Below, in pieces: positions 1 through 7,985 of a DNA stretch of 10,178 nucleotides. The notes below the pieces were generated by a model. It was not told where the DNA came from. It made no database searches and saw nothing but the letters and a program-made list of their open reading frames with translations. Source of the stretch: Victivallaceae bacterium (GTDB lineage: Bacteria > Verrucomicrobiota > Lentisphaeria > Victivallales > Victivallaceae); contig JAQUOK010000067.1 in the NCBI GenBank assembly GCA_028717165.1, positions 1 to 10,178 on the forward strand. Reading direction: 5' to 3'. Every line of letters starts with the position of its first letter. Within the stretch, counting starts at the first letter, position 1. Made by a program: the position numbers and the translations under genes.

Positions 1-1908
1 CAAAATATTTTTCAGAGCGGCAGGTTTACGGTGCAGTAAAAAAGTTTCTCCGGCCTTTTGCGGCCATAAATCCGGAATCCTGGAAACGGCTTCTTCCGCT
101 GCCGCCGTGTCTCCGCATTTTCGCGCTGTCCCGGCGAGGAGCGTGAGCGTTTCCGGACATTTCGGATTATGTTTCAACAGTGATTCCAGAATATTCCGGG
201 CGTTAATAAGCCGCCCCTGAAGCAAAGCGGTTTCCGCCAGAATAAGCAGGGCGGTCTTTCCGAGAACCCCGCTGCTTCTGGAAGCCTGGCAGTGGTCATT
301 TATCCGCCATAAAAATTCCGGTTTATTTTCTTCCCTGAACATCCGGAGAGCAGCGGCAGCGGCCAGCAGATGAAGCCCGGAGTCTCCCGGCCGGAGATTC
401 AGCGCGCGGTCAAGATGCTTCAATGCCTTTTCCGGCCGGCCGGTTTTCAGGAAAATTTCCGCAAGTGCGGCGTCTTTTTGCCCAGGAGGCATTTTCTTCC
501 CGATCCTTTCGGTTTCTTCCAGAGCGCTGTTCCAGTAATGATACTTTTCAAGTTCTTCGATTTTGTTCCATTCGGGAGAAGACGCTGAATCAATACTCCA
601 GTTATGGGGTACTGTTTCCGGCTTTGAGTCTGTTTCGCCGGGACGGCGCCACGATTCCTGGAAAAGCAGACGGTTCGTTTTCGAATAAAGCAGGATTTCA
701 AATTCATCCGTCCCTTTAAAGGCGATTTTTGAATTTTCCCCGGGCGTAAGCTTGATTCGTTTATCTGGAATCTCATTTCCTTTGCTCATTATCCTGACCA
801 GAAATTCCCCGTCCAGATCAAGAGAAGCCATATCAATCGTAAAGTTATCTCCGTCAATATTCAAAGCCGCCGCCGCATGCTTATTAGCCCAGGTTAATTC
901 CCCGATATTTTCGACGCCGAACCAGGAACCGGAAAAACAGACTTCTTTTCCCGCGTCAAGCCAGCCGGTCACGAACTGCGATTCAAGCACCCCGGACTGA
1001 AGTTCCACATACTGTCCGTCCGAATCGGTCAGATAAGACTCCCAGATCCTGTTATCTTCGCGCCGGCCCCAGGAAAAATATTTCTGCCCGGCCGTCTCGT
1101 GCCTCAGGCCGATATGGTAGGTACCGCATTGTTTTTCAGAATAATGCGCCCCGAAAAAGTCAGCATATGTCCGGTAGCAGAAATGATCCACCGGCAAATC
1201 ATTGTTAAGATACCATGAACGGTCAACCCCGTCCTGAAACGGCCACGGCATAATAAAAGTTCCCGTTGTCCAGTCAGAATTGCATATGAACCTGAGATCG
1301 TCCCCGGCCGGAACCGCCGCATTTTCCCAGTAATAAAGCCGTTCCCGGTATTTGTTCGGGTTGGATATTTGCGTTTCAATATCGAGGGCGGCCCGGTCTT
1401 TTTTCAGCGATATCCTGACTTGCCAGCGGATTCCCGTGCTCCGGTCAACATCCCCGATGATCACGGCGGCTTCAGCTTTATTGCTTTCGATATGCCGGAA
1501 AACCGGCGATACGGCGCTGACCGAATGCCCCAGGGTCGGCGCGTTGAATTCTATGCCGCCGCTTATCCAGGCGCCGCGCAGGGCCGCCAAAGCCGGCTTT
1601 ACGACATTGTTGCGATAAAAAATTTCCCGGCCGCTTTTCAGGTTCCTCAGCGAGTAAACCCGCCCGTTCATTTCCGGCAGTATTATCGCTTCCAGTATGC
1701 CGTTGGCGAGAATTACGGCGCGGTATTTTTTATCGGGAACATATTTCAGGTCGCCTATGTCAACATCATCCTGCAGGTAATAAGGATAAGGTTTATATCT
1801 GGTCTTTTCCCCGAAATCCAGGGGCGGATAGGGATTATCTTCGCCCCGCCGATAAGTAGGAATGACAATTTCAATTAATTCCGCTTTCATTTTTTTCTTT
1901 TTGTTCAT
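1..1908 (-). CDS. DUF5107 domain protein with TPR tail (3' end outside window)
   Basis: The open frame runs without a stop from an ATG at 1908 to base 1, giving 636 residues and an incomplete C-terminus. Residues about 30-330 match the DUF5107 pattern: a tyrosine/proline-rich start (PYPPLDFG, YKPYPYYLQDD), LPEMNGRVYSL, GREIFYRNN, KPALAALRGAWISGGIEFN, ENAAVPAGDD and the late VELQSG. This family is thought to have a galactose-mutarotase-like sugar-binding fold; its reaction is not established. Residues about 450-610 are helical, with TPR-like repeats (KTGRPEKALKHLDRALNLRP and a second near 553-605). Full-length relatives are around 1000 residues, so roughly a third is missing. No signal peptide is seen, so it is probably cytoplasmic. 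It starts 21 bases after the oxidoreductase stop, which suggests co-transcription. Neither ATG 1908 nor the in-frame ATG at 1890 has a clear Shine-Dalgarno sequence, so the exact start is uncertain. The family call is firm; the function is not. Confidence 0.88.
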   Translation of the reverse strand, partial: MNKKKKMKAELIEIVIPTYRRGEDNPYPPLDFGEKTRYKPYPYYLQDDVDIGDLKYVPDKKYRAVILANGILEAIILPEMNGRVYSLRNLKSGREIFYRNNVVKPALAALRGAWISGGIEFNAPTLGHSVSAVSPVFRHIESNKAEAAVIIGDVDRSTGIRWQVRISLKKDRAALDIETQISNPNKYRERLYYWENAAVPAGDDLRFICNSDWTTGTFIMPWPFQDGVDRSWYLNNDLPVDHFCYRTYADFFGAHYSEKQCGTYHIGLRHETAGQKYFSWGRREDNRIWESYLTDSDGQYVELQSGVLESQFVTGWLDAGKEVCFSGSWFGVENIGELTWANKHAAAALNIDGDNFTIDMASLDLDGEFLVRIMSKGNEIPDKRIKLTPGENSKIAFKGTDEFEILLYSKTNRLLFQESWRRPGETDSKPETVPHNWSIDSASSPEWNKIEELEKYHYWNSALEETERIGKKMPPGQKDAALAEIFLKTGRPEKALKHLDRALNLRPGDSGLHLLAAAAALRMFREENKPEFLWRINDHCQASRSSGVLGKTALLILAETALLQGRLINARNILESLLKHNPKCPETLTLLAGTARKCGDTAAAEEAVSRIPDLWPQKAGETFLLHRKPAALKNIL

Positions 1909-1929
1909 GCCTGTTTTAGTTACTTAAGG

Positions 1930-3129
1930 TTAAAACCTGCTGAATTCCGACAACGCTATTTTGCGGCCTTCCGCAACGCTGCGGTCCGCGGCGAAAGCAA
2001 GCTGTGATGCGAGCAGGCCGTCAGCTACCGATGACGCCGGCCGGGTTCCGTTTGCTATGCAGTCGAAAAATTCAGTCAATATGTTTTCATCTCCGCCGCC
2101 GTGCTGATCATTGGTGATATTACATGAAAACTCATCGTGTTCTTTAGTATAATAGTTATTCCAGCAGAAACTTCCCCGGTTGAGATCCCCGGCAAGATAA
2201 CCTTCGGTACCGTGAATAATAATATCCCGGTTCGGGTCGCCGCTGTAAGCGACAGCAGTAAATACCGCCTGGCTTCCATCCGAAAAACTAATTATGACGC
2301 TTTGATGATTAAGCACGTCGGCATCGGTTTTAAAGATACAGGAAACCTGCAAGTCCAGATCGAAATTCAAGGCGAACTCCCGGTTTGCGAGTTTTTCCAG
2401 GTCGCGCCTGAAAGGACAGGTTTTGTCCGGACAGTCAACGCATTTTTCCGGGGCCGCCGGTTTGGCCGGAAATAGTTCCCGGCCGCCGCAGGAAAACACT
2501 TCTTCCGGTACCGCCTCGCCCTGCTTCAGCCAGCAGATGATATCCATGTCATGCGAACACTTTTCATTCATGAAACCGCCGGTATTCAACTGCCTGCGCC
2601 GCCAGCCGCGCCGGTAAGCGCTGCTGTGGTCCAGGCTCAGCCTTTCATTAAGCTGAAGCATTACGATCCGTCCCAGCTTGCCGCCCGCAACAATTTCCTT
2701 TATTTTACGGTAAAACGACGAATAGTGCAGGACAAAGCCGAGCTGTACGATCCGGTTGGTTTTAGACGCGGCCCGGGCAATAGTCACCGCATCATGCCAG
2801 TCCGCGGCAATCGGTTTTTCAAGCATAACGTGCCGGCCGGCAGCCAGCGCTTCCAAAGTGAGTTCCGCATGTGCCTGGTTGGACGCGACAACCATGACCG
2901 AATCGGCGCATTCCGGGCCGAATTTTTCCAGCGCCTCGGTAAGCGTAGTCATAACGATGGTGTCTTTTGCTCCATAGCCGTCTAAACTTCGGCGCAGTTT
3001 TTCATGCACGTCCGGGTTAATGTCCACCATCGCCACTACTTTCCGGCCCAGATGTTTAAGTGATGTGTTAAGCTTTTTAGCAAAGAAAAGACCACGGCCG
3101 GAGCCTACAATAATTGTTCCTTCAGTCAT
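1930..3129 (-). CDS. Gfo/Idh/MocA-family NAD(P)-dependent oxidoreductase
   Basis: This is a 399-residue dehydrogenase-type protein. The N-terminal Rossmann fold opens with IIVGSGRG (glycine motif, residues 9-13), followed by VVAMVDINPD, whose acidic residue suits NAD binding. The family's EKP motif (MLEKPIA, residues 104-106, catalytic Lys type) and the histidine/aspartate segment CSHDMDIICW (His193, Asp194, Asp196) are present. Members oxidise or reduce sugars, sugar acids or inositols; the substrate cannot be read here. A cysteine cluster CVDCPDKTC (Cys230, 233, 238, with Cys214 nearby) lies between the motif block and the C-terminal sheet. Similar inserts occur in some family members and may bind a metal. 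I chose ATG 3129 because AAGGA lies 8 bases upstream and the Rossmann strand begins at once, as is usual. An in-frame GTG at 3210 would add 27 low-complexity residues. There is no signal peptide, so it is cytoplasmic. It lies 117 bases after the GH123-like gene and 21 bases before the DUF5107 gene. Confidence 0.93.
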   Translation of the reverse strand: MTEGTIIVGSGRGLFFAKKLNTSLKHLGRKVVAMVDINPDVHEKLRRSLDGYGAKDTIVMTTLTEALEKFGPECADSVMVVASNQAHAELTLEALAAGRHVMLEKPIAADWHDAVTIARAASKTNRIVQLGFVLHYSSFYRKIKEIVAGGKLGRIVMLQLNERLSLDHSSAYRRGWRRRQLNTGGFMNEKCSHDMDIICWLKQGEAVPEEVFSCGGRELFPAKPAAPEKCVDCPDKTCPFRRDLEKLANREFALNFDLDLQVSCIFKTDADVLNHQSVIISFSDGSQAVFTAVAYSGDPNRDIIIHGTEGYLAGDLNRGSFCWNNYYTKEHDEFSCNITNDQHGGGDENILTEFFDCIANGTRPASSVADGLLASQLAFAADRSVAEGRKIALSEFSRF

Positions 3130-3137
3130 TATTTCAT

Positions 3138-3142
3138 TCCTT
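3138..3142 (-). promoter_or_regulatory. Ribosome binding site deciding the oxidoreductase start
   Basis: AAGGA on the minus strand lies 8 bases before ATG 3129. It supports this start over the in-frame GTG at 3210 and ATG at 3204. GTG 3210 has only a GGGAG about 10 bases upstream and would put 27 extra residues ahead of the Rossmann strand. Confidence 0.65.
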
Positions 3143-3157
3143 AAAAATTTGGCAACC

Positions 3158-3184
3158 ATCCGGAGAGCTTTTATTTTCCCGGAT
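3158..3184 (-). other. Small inverted repeat in the 117-base gap
   Basis: ATCCGG and CCGGAT (6-base arms, 15-base loop) lie upstream of the oxidoreductase start. No T-run follows on the minus strand, so it is not a typical terminator. It may be a weak mRNA hairpin or chance. I see no convincing promoter in the rest of the 3130-3246 gap. Confidence 0.25.
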
Positions 3185-3246
3185 ACCCCATTTTCATTTT
3201 CCATCTCCACAAAGTTCGTATCTCCCGATTTTCTATGGGATGGCTA

Positions 3247-6200
3247 TTATTTTGAACCGCCGAAAACTTGAATAATTTTTTCAATTTGCCCGGCTATTTT
3301 CTTTCTTTTCAGCAGAAGTTTCTCCGGATCTTTCGTATAAGTTCTTGAATTCTTCACTAACTGGTCGTCTATTTCCAGCAGCTTCCCGGTTTCTTTAATC
3401 AAGTTTTGATATTTGTTTTTATCCTTTCTTTTTAGCTCCATCAGTTTTTCTTTCAATAAGTGAAAATATTCCCAGTCTTCAAATCCGTCCCGCATTACTT
3501 CCAATCTTATGGAAGGGTTCAGCCCGTCTTCAAGTTTTTTGCCTGCCGGATAAGCGTAATAACCGTCACCGGGGCCGGGTTTCCATGATTTTTTAGGCGT
3601 ACCGTCGTCTTCAATGTCATTTAAACCGCCTCCCCAACATATTACGGTTCCCCAGATAAGGAATCCTTCGAGGTCATATTTCCTTAAAACCCATAATAGA
3701 ATACGTTTTTCAATATTAGGTGAAGCGATCTCGTAAGAAGGCCCGCCGGAATCATATCCCCAGACAATTTCGCCCCGTGCTTTTAATTTCTCAGTAAGGT
3801 TTTTATCAAGCAGCGGATTTCTGTTGGGAACCCAGATATCTATGTACTCTCCCGGCTTTGATCCGGCAAACATTTTTTCAGAAAACCGCTTGCTGCCGTA
3901 TGGTACCAGGCGTTTGACTCCCGGAGCGAATTTTCGGCATAAAGCCATTTCTCTTTTAACCGTTTCAAGCTTTGCCGGAGTCGGTTCGTCATATCCGTAA
4001 AAGTATGCTATATCAAGCCGGTTCTTCTGTTTGAGGTGTTCATATATCAGGGGGATGTATTTCTCCAGCGGCGGGAATTTGATATTTTTCCTCGAAGAAT
4101 AAAAGGCGGGCAGGCTCCCGGCATAAACTATTTTTCCGCCGCCGTTAAGGATCAATTCGACATTTTTATCATATTCCGAAAAATCGAGGCGCAATTTGTC
4201 GCCGTTCCATTCCCATTTCAGATATGGTATTCCCGCCAGAGGCCGCCCTTTTGAATTCCAGGGTTTGGGCGTTATGCGGTAGCGAAGCAGAAATTTAAGA
4301 AATTCCCTGTATGCCGCCGGTGAGATATATTTTTCGGGATCTTCGGCGGCTTTTTCCCCGTAAAAGAAACCGGCAAGCGCACTGACCCGCAAATTGGCGT
4401 CGGTAGGCAGATTCAGTTTTTCGGGCACTTTGAAATTCCACACTTTCACCATTACCGGCAATGAAACTTTGCTTGCAGGTTTTTGCGTTTGAACAGTTAA
4501 AGATCCTTTATATTCGCCGGGCAGCGTTCCGGGCGGCGTATGTACCGTGATCCATATCGGCTGAACCACCTGTTCCGAACCTATATTGAAAATCCTATTG
4601 CGCAAAAGCGGGTCCGGATACCAGTTCCCGTCAGAGGAAAATACATAACCCACCCGGCGTATATCAATATTCCCGGCGGAAATCGTGTTCCCGGTATTGA
4701 CTCCGCTCAGGTCTGAACAAGTTATTTTTACCCCGTCCAGCGCTTTTGCCAGAGGAACAATCACAAGCTGGGTATTTTCATATTCATTAGCCGCCATCTC
4801 AAATTTCAAGCGGCGGGTAACCGCGCCTTTCAGGATTTTATCCCTAAATACCTTTTCAAAAGCCGACGCCTCCGACAAAACGAATGATTGGTTCTTTCCG
4901 GCGGTTCCCGGCAACTTCAGGTTGTTCCAGGTTGCCGTTTTTTTCCGTAAGGATTCGAGATATTCATGCAGTTCCTTTACCGCTTTCTCTGTTTGGAAAA
5001 TAATCTTCTTCTTTCCGTTCCAGGCAACGGCTGAACCTTGTTGAGCGATTTTCTTCAGCTCTTTCTCCAAAGTTTCAATTTTCTTTTTCAAGGCGGAATA
5101 TTTTTCCGTTTCTTCATTGAGGCAGACCTTAAACCAATGAGGCAGGCAGTCGCCGGAAAAAGTTTTCAGAAACGCAATGGTCTTTCGGATTTCCGCTGAT
5201 TTTTCTCCTGATCTTTCCAGCGGCGCCTTTAGATCCTCAATATTAATTCTTTCGGCGCTGCGAAAATAAATGCTGCCGTCAGAACCGCTTAAAGTAAAAG
5301 TTACAAGATCAGGCGCCGCACTTGTCACAAGATAGGACAAACTGATTTCTTCCTGCCCCCCGGAAGGTATTTTATACGTTTTGCAGGGAGAGACGAAAAT
5401 ATGTTTCCGGTTCCTGAAAAGAGTTACTGTCGGCAGTATTGCCGCAGGAGCAGAACCGGGTTCCTTATTTTTCGCGTTCAGCCGCAGGACGTTTTTCCCG
5501 AATGATCTTTCTCCCCAGGACAAAGCCGTTATCGTGACCGGCGAAGCATTTGCGCGTTTATTGGTTATAAAATTCCAGATGATTCTCAAATCTTTGCCGA
5601 CCGGGAACCCGAAGCTTTTTTTCCGGTATGCCTTTTTTACATAAGTGGTGGAGGCCAGAAAAAGACCTTTGCCTACTTCGCGATATATGACCAACGGCTT
5701 ACCTTTGGAGTTGCGGACGGCGACTTTCCATTCGGGAGATAATTGTCTGAATTCCGCCCAACGCGGCGGAACGCACCCGCAATCAAGCTTTGCTCCGGTT
5801 TCGGCGGCAGTCTGGGAATTAACCGCGCTGTTGAGTTTTGTCGCCAGTTGGAAACCGGGGCCGAGCGATTCAATCCATTTCAGGGGGGCTTCCATTACCG
5901 GCGCGACAATTATAACTCCTCCTTTGTTCATAAAAGCAAGCCATTGTTCCGTATATTTTTCGAAACGCTGCCGATTGATAAAGTTATATTTTCTGCCGCA
6001 CAGGACGATATCGTAGCAATCCAGATTCTTTAGCAGTTTATCCAGTTCGGTATTCTCCCATTTATCCAAAACCCAGCCGAGATCACGGCAAATATCATCA
6101 TAGTCCGTTACCGGCGGAAAAGGATCCACGAAACTGCTGTAAATCAACGCCGCCCGCGGCGTCTGCTGAATATTTTCAGCATGCAGGACGCTTAATGACA

Positions 6201-6264
6201 ACCCAATACCCAAAAGCGGAATTACAACTTTCAGCAACATTTTTTCCCTTGATAATGTAAACAT
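3247..6264 (-). CDS. Exported GH123/DUF4091-type glycoside hydrolase, large multidomain form
   Basis: This protein has 1005 residues. A signal peptide is visible: a basic start (FTLSREK), a hydrophobic core (LLKVVIPLLGIGLSLSV) and likely cleavage after LHA. Residues about 35-235 form an alpha/beta region resembling class I glutamine-amidotransferase-like or trimerisation domains (ALIYSSF, YDIVLCGRKY, GGVIIVAPV). Residues about 386-447 are rich in Lys/Glu heptads and probably coil. Residues about 480-612 resemble the GH123 N-terminal beta-sandwich (MAANEYENTQLVIVPL, LPGEYKGSLTV). The barrel follows with YGYDEP (Asp759-Glu760), the position of the Asp-Glu pair used by GH123 beta-N-acetylgalactosaminidases in substrate-assisted catalysis. 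The DUF4091 signature closes the catalytic part: GPGDGYYAYP, NPSIRLEVMRDGFEDWEY. About 60 residues of charged helix follow. HexNAc cleavage is inferred from the DE pair and the GH20 neighbour. I chose ATG 6264 because AAAGGA lies 6 bases upstream. An in-frame TTG at 6288 overlaps the GH20 stop. The gap to the GH20 gene is 20 bases, so the two are almost certainly co-transcribed. Confidence 0.9.
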   Translation of the reverse strand: MFTLSREKMLLKVVIPLLGIGLSLSVLHAENIQQTPRAALIYSSFVDPFPPVTDYDDICRDLGWVLDKWENTELDKLLKNLDCYDIVLCGRKYNFINRQRFEKYTEQWLAFMNKGGVIIVAPVMEAPLKWIESLGPGFQLATKLNSAVNSQTAAETGAKLDCGCVPPRWAEFRQLSPEWKVAVRNSKGKPLVIYREVGKGLFLASTTYVKKAYRKKSFGFPVGKDLRIIWNFITNKRANASPVTITALSWGERSFGKNVLRLNAKNKEPGSAPAAILPTVTLFRNRKHIFVSPCKTYKIPSGGQEEISLSYLVTSAAPDLVTFTLSGSDGSIYFRSAERINIEDLKAPLERSGEKSAEIRKTIAFLKTFSGDCLPHWFKVCLNEETEKYSALKKKIETLEKELKKIAQQGSAVAWNGKKKIIFQTEKAVKELHEYLESLRKKTATWNNLKLPGTAGKNQSFVLSEASAFEKVFRDKILKGAVTRRLKFEMAANEYENTQLVIVPLAKALDGVKITCSDLSGVNTGNTISAGNIDIRRVGYVFSSDGNWYPDPLLRNRIFNIGSEQVVQPIWITVHTPPGTLPGEYKGSLTVQTQKPASKVSLPVMVKVWNFKVPEKLNLPTDANLRVSALAGFFYGEKAAEDPEKYISPAAYREFLKFLLRYRITPKPWNSKGRPLAGIPYLKWEWNGDKLRLDFSEYDKNVELILNGGGKIVYAGSLPAFYSSRKNIKFPPLEKYIPLIYEHLKQKNRLDIAYFYGYDEPTPAKLETVKREMALCRKFAPGVKRLVPYGSKRFSEKMFAGSKPGEYIDIWVPNRNPLLDKNLTEKLKARGEIVWGYDSGGPSYEIASPNIEKRILLWVLRKYDLEGFLIWGTVICWGGGLNDIEDDGTPKKSWKPGPGDGYYAYPAGKKLEDGLNPSIRLEVMRDGFEDWEYFHLLKEKLMELKRKDKNKYQNLIKETGKLLEIDDQLVKNSRTYTKDPEKLLLKRKKIAGQIEKIIQVFGGSK

Positions 6265-6270
6265 TTCCTT

Positions 6271-6276
6271 TCCTTT
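6271..6276 (-). promoter_or_regulatory. Ribosome binding site deciding the GH123-like start
   Basis: AAAGGA on the minus strand, 6 bases before ATG 6264, lies in the 20-base gap after the GH20 stop. It favours ATG 6264 over the TTG at 6288, and the start then gives a clean signal peptide. Confidence 0.75.
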
Positions 6277-6284
6277 CGTTTTTT

Positions 6285-7823
6285 TCAATATAAATTCCTG
6301 CCCTGTTCAAATATTCCTTCCCGCCAGGTATTCTGTCCCGTTGCCATTATACCGAGAGAAAGTATTTCCGGCGGGAAATTATACCATGCCGTAGTAACCA
6401 ATCCGAGCAGTTTTTCGTTTATGCATTTATTTGAAAATTCCCTGATATTACAGAGAAAACGGTTATAATTAGGCAAACCGAAAGTATCGTCTATCCGGTT
6501 GCCGAGCGTACTCGGCGCCCCTATTATTTTAAATCCCTTATCTTTATAAAACTCCACATAAGGGAAGGCGTTTACGTATTTCGGGAAATCCTCCCCCAGG
6601 TATTTGCCGAAAACTTTCAAGTGCCCGAAATCGGTTAATTCCTTTTCCATATCGATGCCGTTGCTGAATTTGCCCACAATGGTTTTTTCCGGTTCCTGAA
6701 GCTCCCGATTCCATTCCCCGTCCCAGCGTTTGTCGTGAACAATTCCATAGCCGGTGCCGCGCGCGACCAGAATCGGGCTCCGGGATTTTGTCGTCCAGTA
6801 ATCCCAGTACATCAGCACCGCATCCTTGTCCAGCAGGTCGGCAATTTCAAGGTACCGCAGATTGCTCAAAATATCATCCCACAAAAGCGGAATACGCCCC
6901 TGCGCCTTAACCCAGGCGCAAACCTTATTCATGTAATCGGCATAAAGCCTGCCTTTTCCATATTCGGCCGCGGCAATTGCGCATTCAGGGCATTTTCCCA
7001 AACTGCCGGTTTCGTCTCCCCCGATATGCAGATAGCGGCTTCGGGGGTGCGCTTCCATTATTTCCGAAGCCATTTCCTTGAACAATTCAAAAGCTCCCTC
7101 ATTTAAGGGACAGAACTGTTCATGCCCCGCATTCTCCACTTCCGCTTCCAGCAAATGCCGGTATTGGGGGTGTTTCAAAACATAATGTACGTGTCCCAAG
7201 GATTGAACCAGGGGAATTATGTCAACGTAATTATCTTTCGCCAAACGCTCAAACTCACGGATTTCTTCCTGGCTGAAGGCTGCGACGGATGAAATCGCCG
7301 GATGTTTTGCGAACGGAAATTTATCTATATATTCAAGCACTAAAGTATTTATCTTGAACTTGCCGAGCATTTCAATTATCCGCTTGACTTCTTCAAAACC
7401 AATCATTTGGGCAGTCGCAAGATTGAGCAGGAAACCGCGTATGCCGAGCATTGGAAAATCTTCTATTTCAACACATGCCAGGAGATTACCCAGTTTCAAC
7501 TGTTTAATCGTCTGCAGCGCATAAAAAAATCCACGTTCATCCGCCGCGGCAACGGAAATTTCATTTTCATTTATTTTTAAAGCGTATCCCTCCGCCTTAA
7601 CAAGCGGATCATTTACCAACCTGAAAATTTTTCCGGCCGCATGGCTGAAGGAAAATGTATTTCGGTATAAACCGCATATGGTTTCCGGAATATTTTCCGC
7701 TTCGAATTTGAACTCGTCCAACCGGACATAAGAATTTCCCCATTTCACCCCTTGCGGCTGCGGAATGATGTGCGGCAAATTATTGCCTTTCGTGAAATCG
7801 GGAATACTTTTTTGTGATGACAT
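6285..7823 (-). CDS. Glycoside hydrolase family 20, beta-N-acetylhexosaminidase type
   Basis: This protein has 512 residues. An N-terminal GH20b-like domain (about 15-115) carries HIIPQPQGVKW, EGYALKI and DERGFFYALQTIKQL, the usual lead-in to GH20 barrels. The TIM barrel starts at GIRGFLLNLA (Arg129). It contains IPLVQSLGHVHYVL (His211), the HIGGDET motif (266-272) with the Asp270-Glu271 pair that orients the substrate N-acetyl group and protonates the glycosidic bond, then GKCPEC, IPLLWDD (Trp315) and MYWDYW (339-342). The family removes terminal GlcNAc or GalNAc; which one is not readable here. The usual LDxAR after the Arg is replaced by LLNLA, as in some divergent GH20 branches. No signal peptide is seen, so it probably works in the cytoplasm on imported fragments. 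ATG 7823 is well supported by GAGGA with 6-base spacing. The stop lies 20 bases before the exported GH123-like gene. A 17-base palindrome lies just upstream. Confidence 0.93.
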   Translation of the reverse strand: MSSQKSIPDFTKGNNLPHIIPQPQGVKWGNSYVRLDEFKFEAENIPETICGLYRNTFSFSHAAGKIFRLVNDPLVKAEGYALKINENEISVAAADERGFFYALQTIKQLKLGNLLACVEIEDFPMLGIRGFLLNLATAQMIGFEEVKRIIEMLGKFKINTLVLEYIDKFPFAKHPAISSVAAFSQEEIREFERLAKDNYVDIIPLVQSLGHVHYVLKHPQYRHLLEAEVENAGHEQFCPLNEGAFELFKEMASEIMEAHPRSRYLHIGGDETGSLGKCPECAIAAAEYGKGRLYADYMNKVCAWVKAQGRIPLLWDDILSNLRYLEIADLLDKDAVLMYWDYWTTKSRSPILVARGTGYGIVHDKRWDGEWNRELQEPEKTIVGKFSNGIDMEKELTDFGHLKVFGKYLGEDFPKYVNAFPYVEFYKDKGFKIIGAPSTLGNRIDDTFGLPNYNRFLCNIREFSNKCINEKLLGLVTTAWYNFPPEILSLGIMATGQNTWREGIFEQGRNLY

Positions 7824-7845
7824 TGTAAATCCTCAGCAGCTTATT

Positions 7846-7862
7846 GTTTTTCAGTGAAAAAC
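7846..7862. promoter_or_regulatory. Perfect 17-base palindrome, candidate operator or leader hairpin
   Basis: GTTTTTCA and TGAAAAAC are exact inverted arms of 8 bases around a single central G, centred 31 bases before the GH20 start codon. The size and symmetry suit a dimeric repressor of LacI type, but the site could also fold in the mRNA next to the GH20 ribosome binding site (7830-7834). A TGAAAAAC half-site also overlaps the regulator's own start (9844-9851). Binding is inferred, not shown. Confidence 0.45.
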
Positions 7863-7938
7863 GGGCGTAACAAACCTCGTCTCCGTTTCCTGACTCTCAA
7901 ACTTTAAGTTATCCGTCAAGCGGAGAAATGACATAAAA

Positions 7939-7957
7939 AGTTTTTGTAGAAAAAACT
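7939..7957 (-). terminator. Weak AT-rich hairpin with T-run after the pseudopilin
   Basis: On the minus strand AGTTTTT, a 5-base loop TCTAC and AAAAACT form a 7-pair stem followed directly by four Ts, 29 bases after the pseudopilin stop. The stem has only one G-C pair, so it is at best a leaky terminator or an mRNA 3' end stabiliser between the pseudopilin and the hydrolase genes. Confidence 0.35.
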
Positions 7958-7985
7958 GGGGCGCGAGTTATGAGACTGCCGCTTA

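Noticed and set aside
1369..1878. A 169-residue open frame on the plus strand
   Set aside because: It lies wholly inside the DUF5107 gene on the other strand, has no family motif and looks like an antisense shadow. The same applies to all other plus-strand open frames.
3130..3210. Upstream extension of the oxidoreductase to GTG 3210, adding 27 residues
   Set aside because: The extension is low-complexity, precedes the Rossmann strand without a known domain, and ATG 3129 has a better placed ribosome binding site.
6265..6288. TTG 6288 as the start of the GH123-like protein
   Set aside because: It overlaps the GH20 stop codon, uses a rare start and would add lysine-rich residues encoded by the ribosome binding site of ATG 6264.
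7890..7919. TTGACG (minus strand, 7919-7914) as a separate promoter for the GH20 gene
   Set aside because: No acceptable -10 box is found 16-18 bases downstream, so an independent promoter is not supported by sequence alone.
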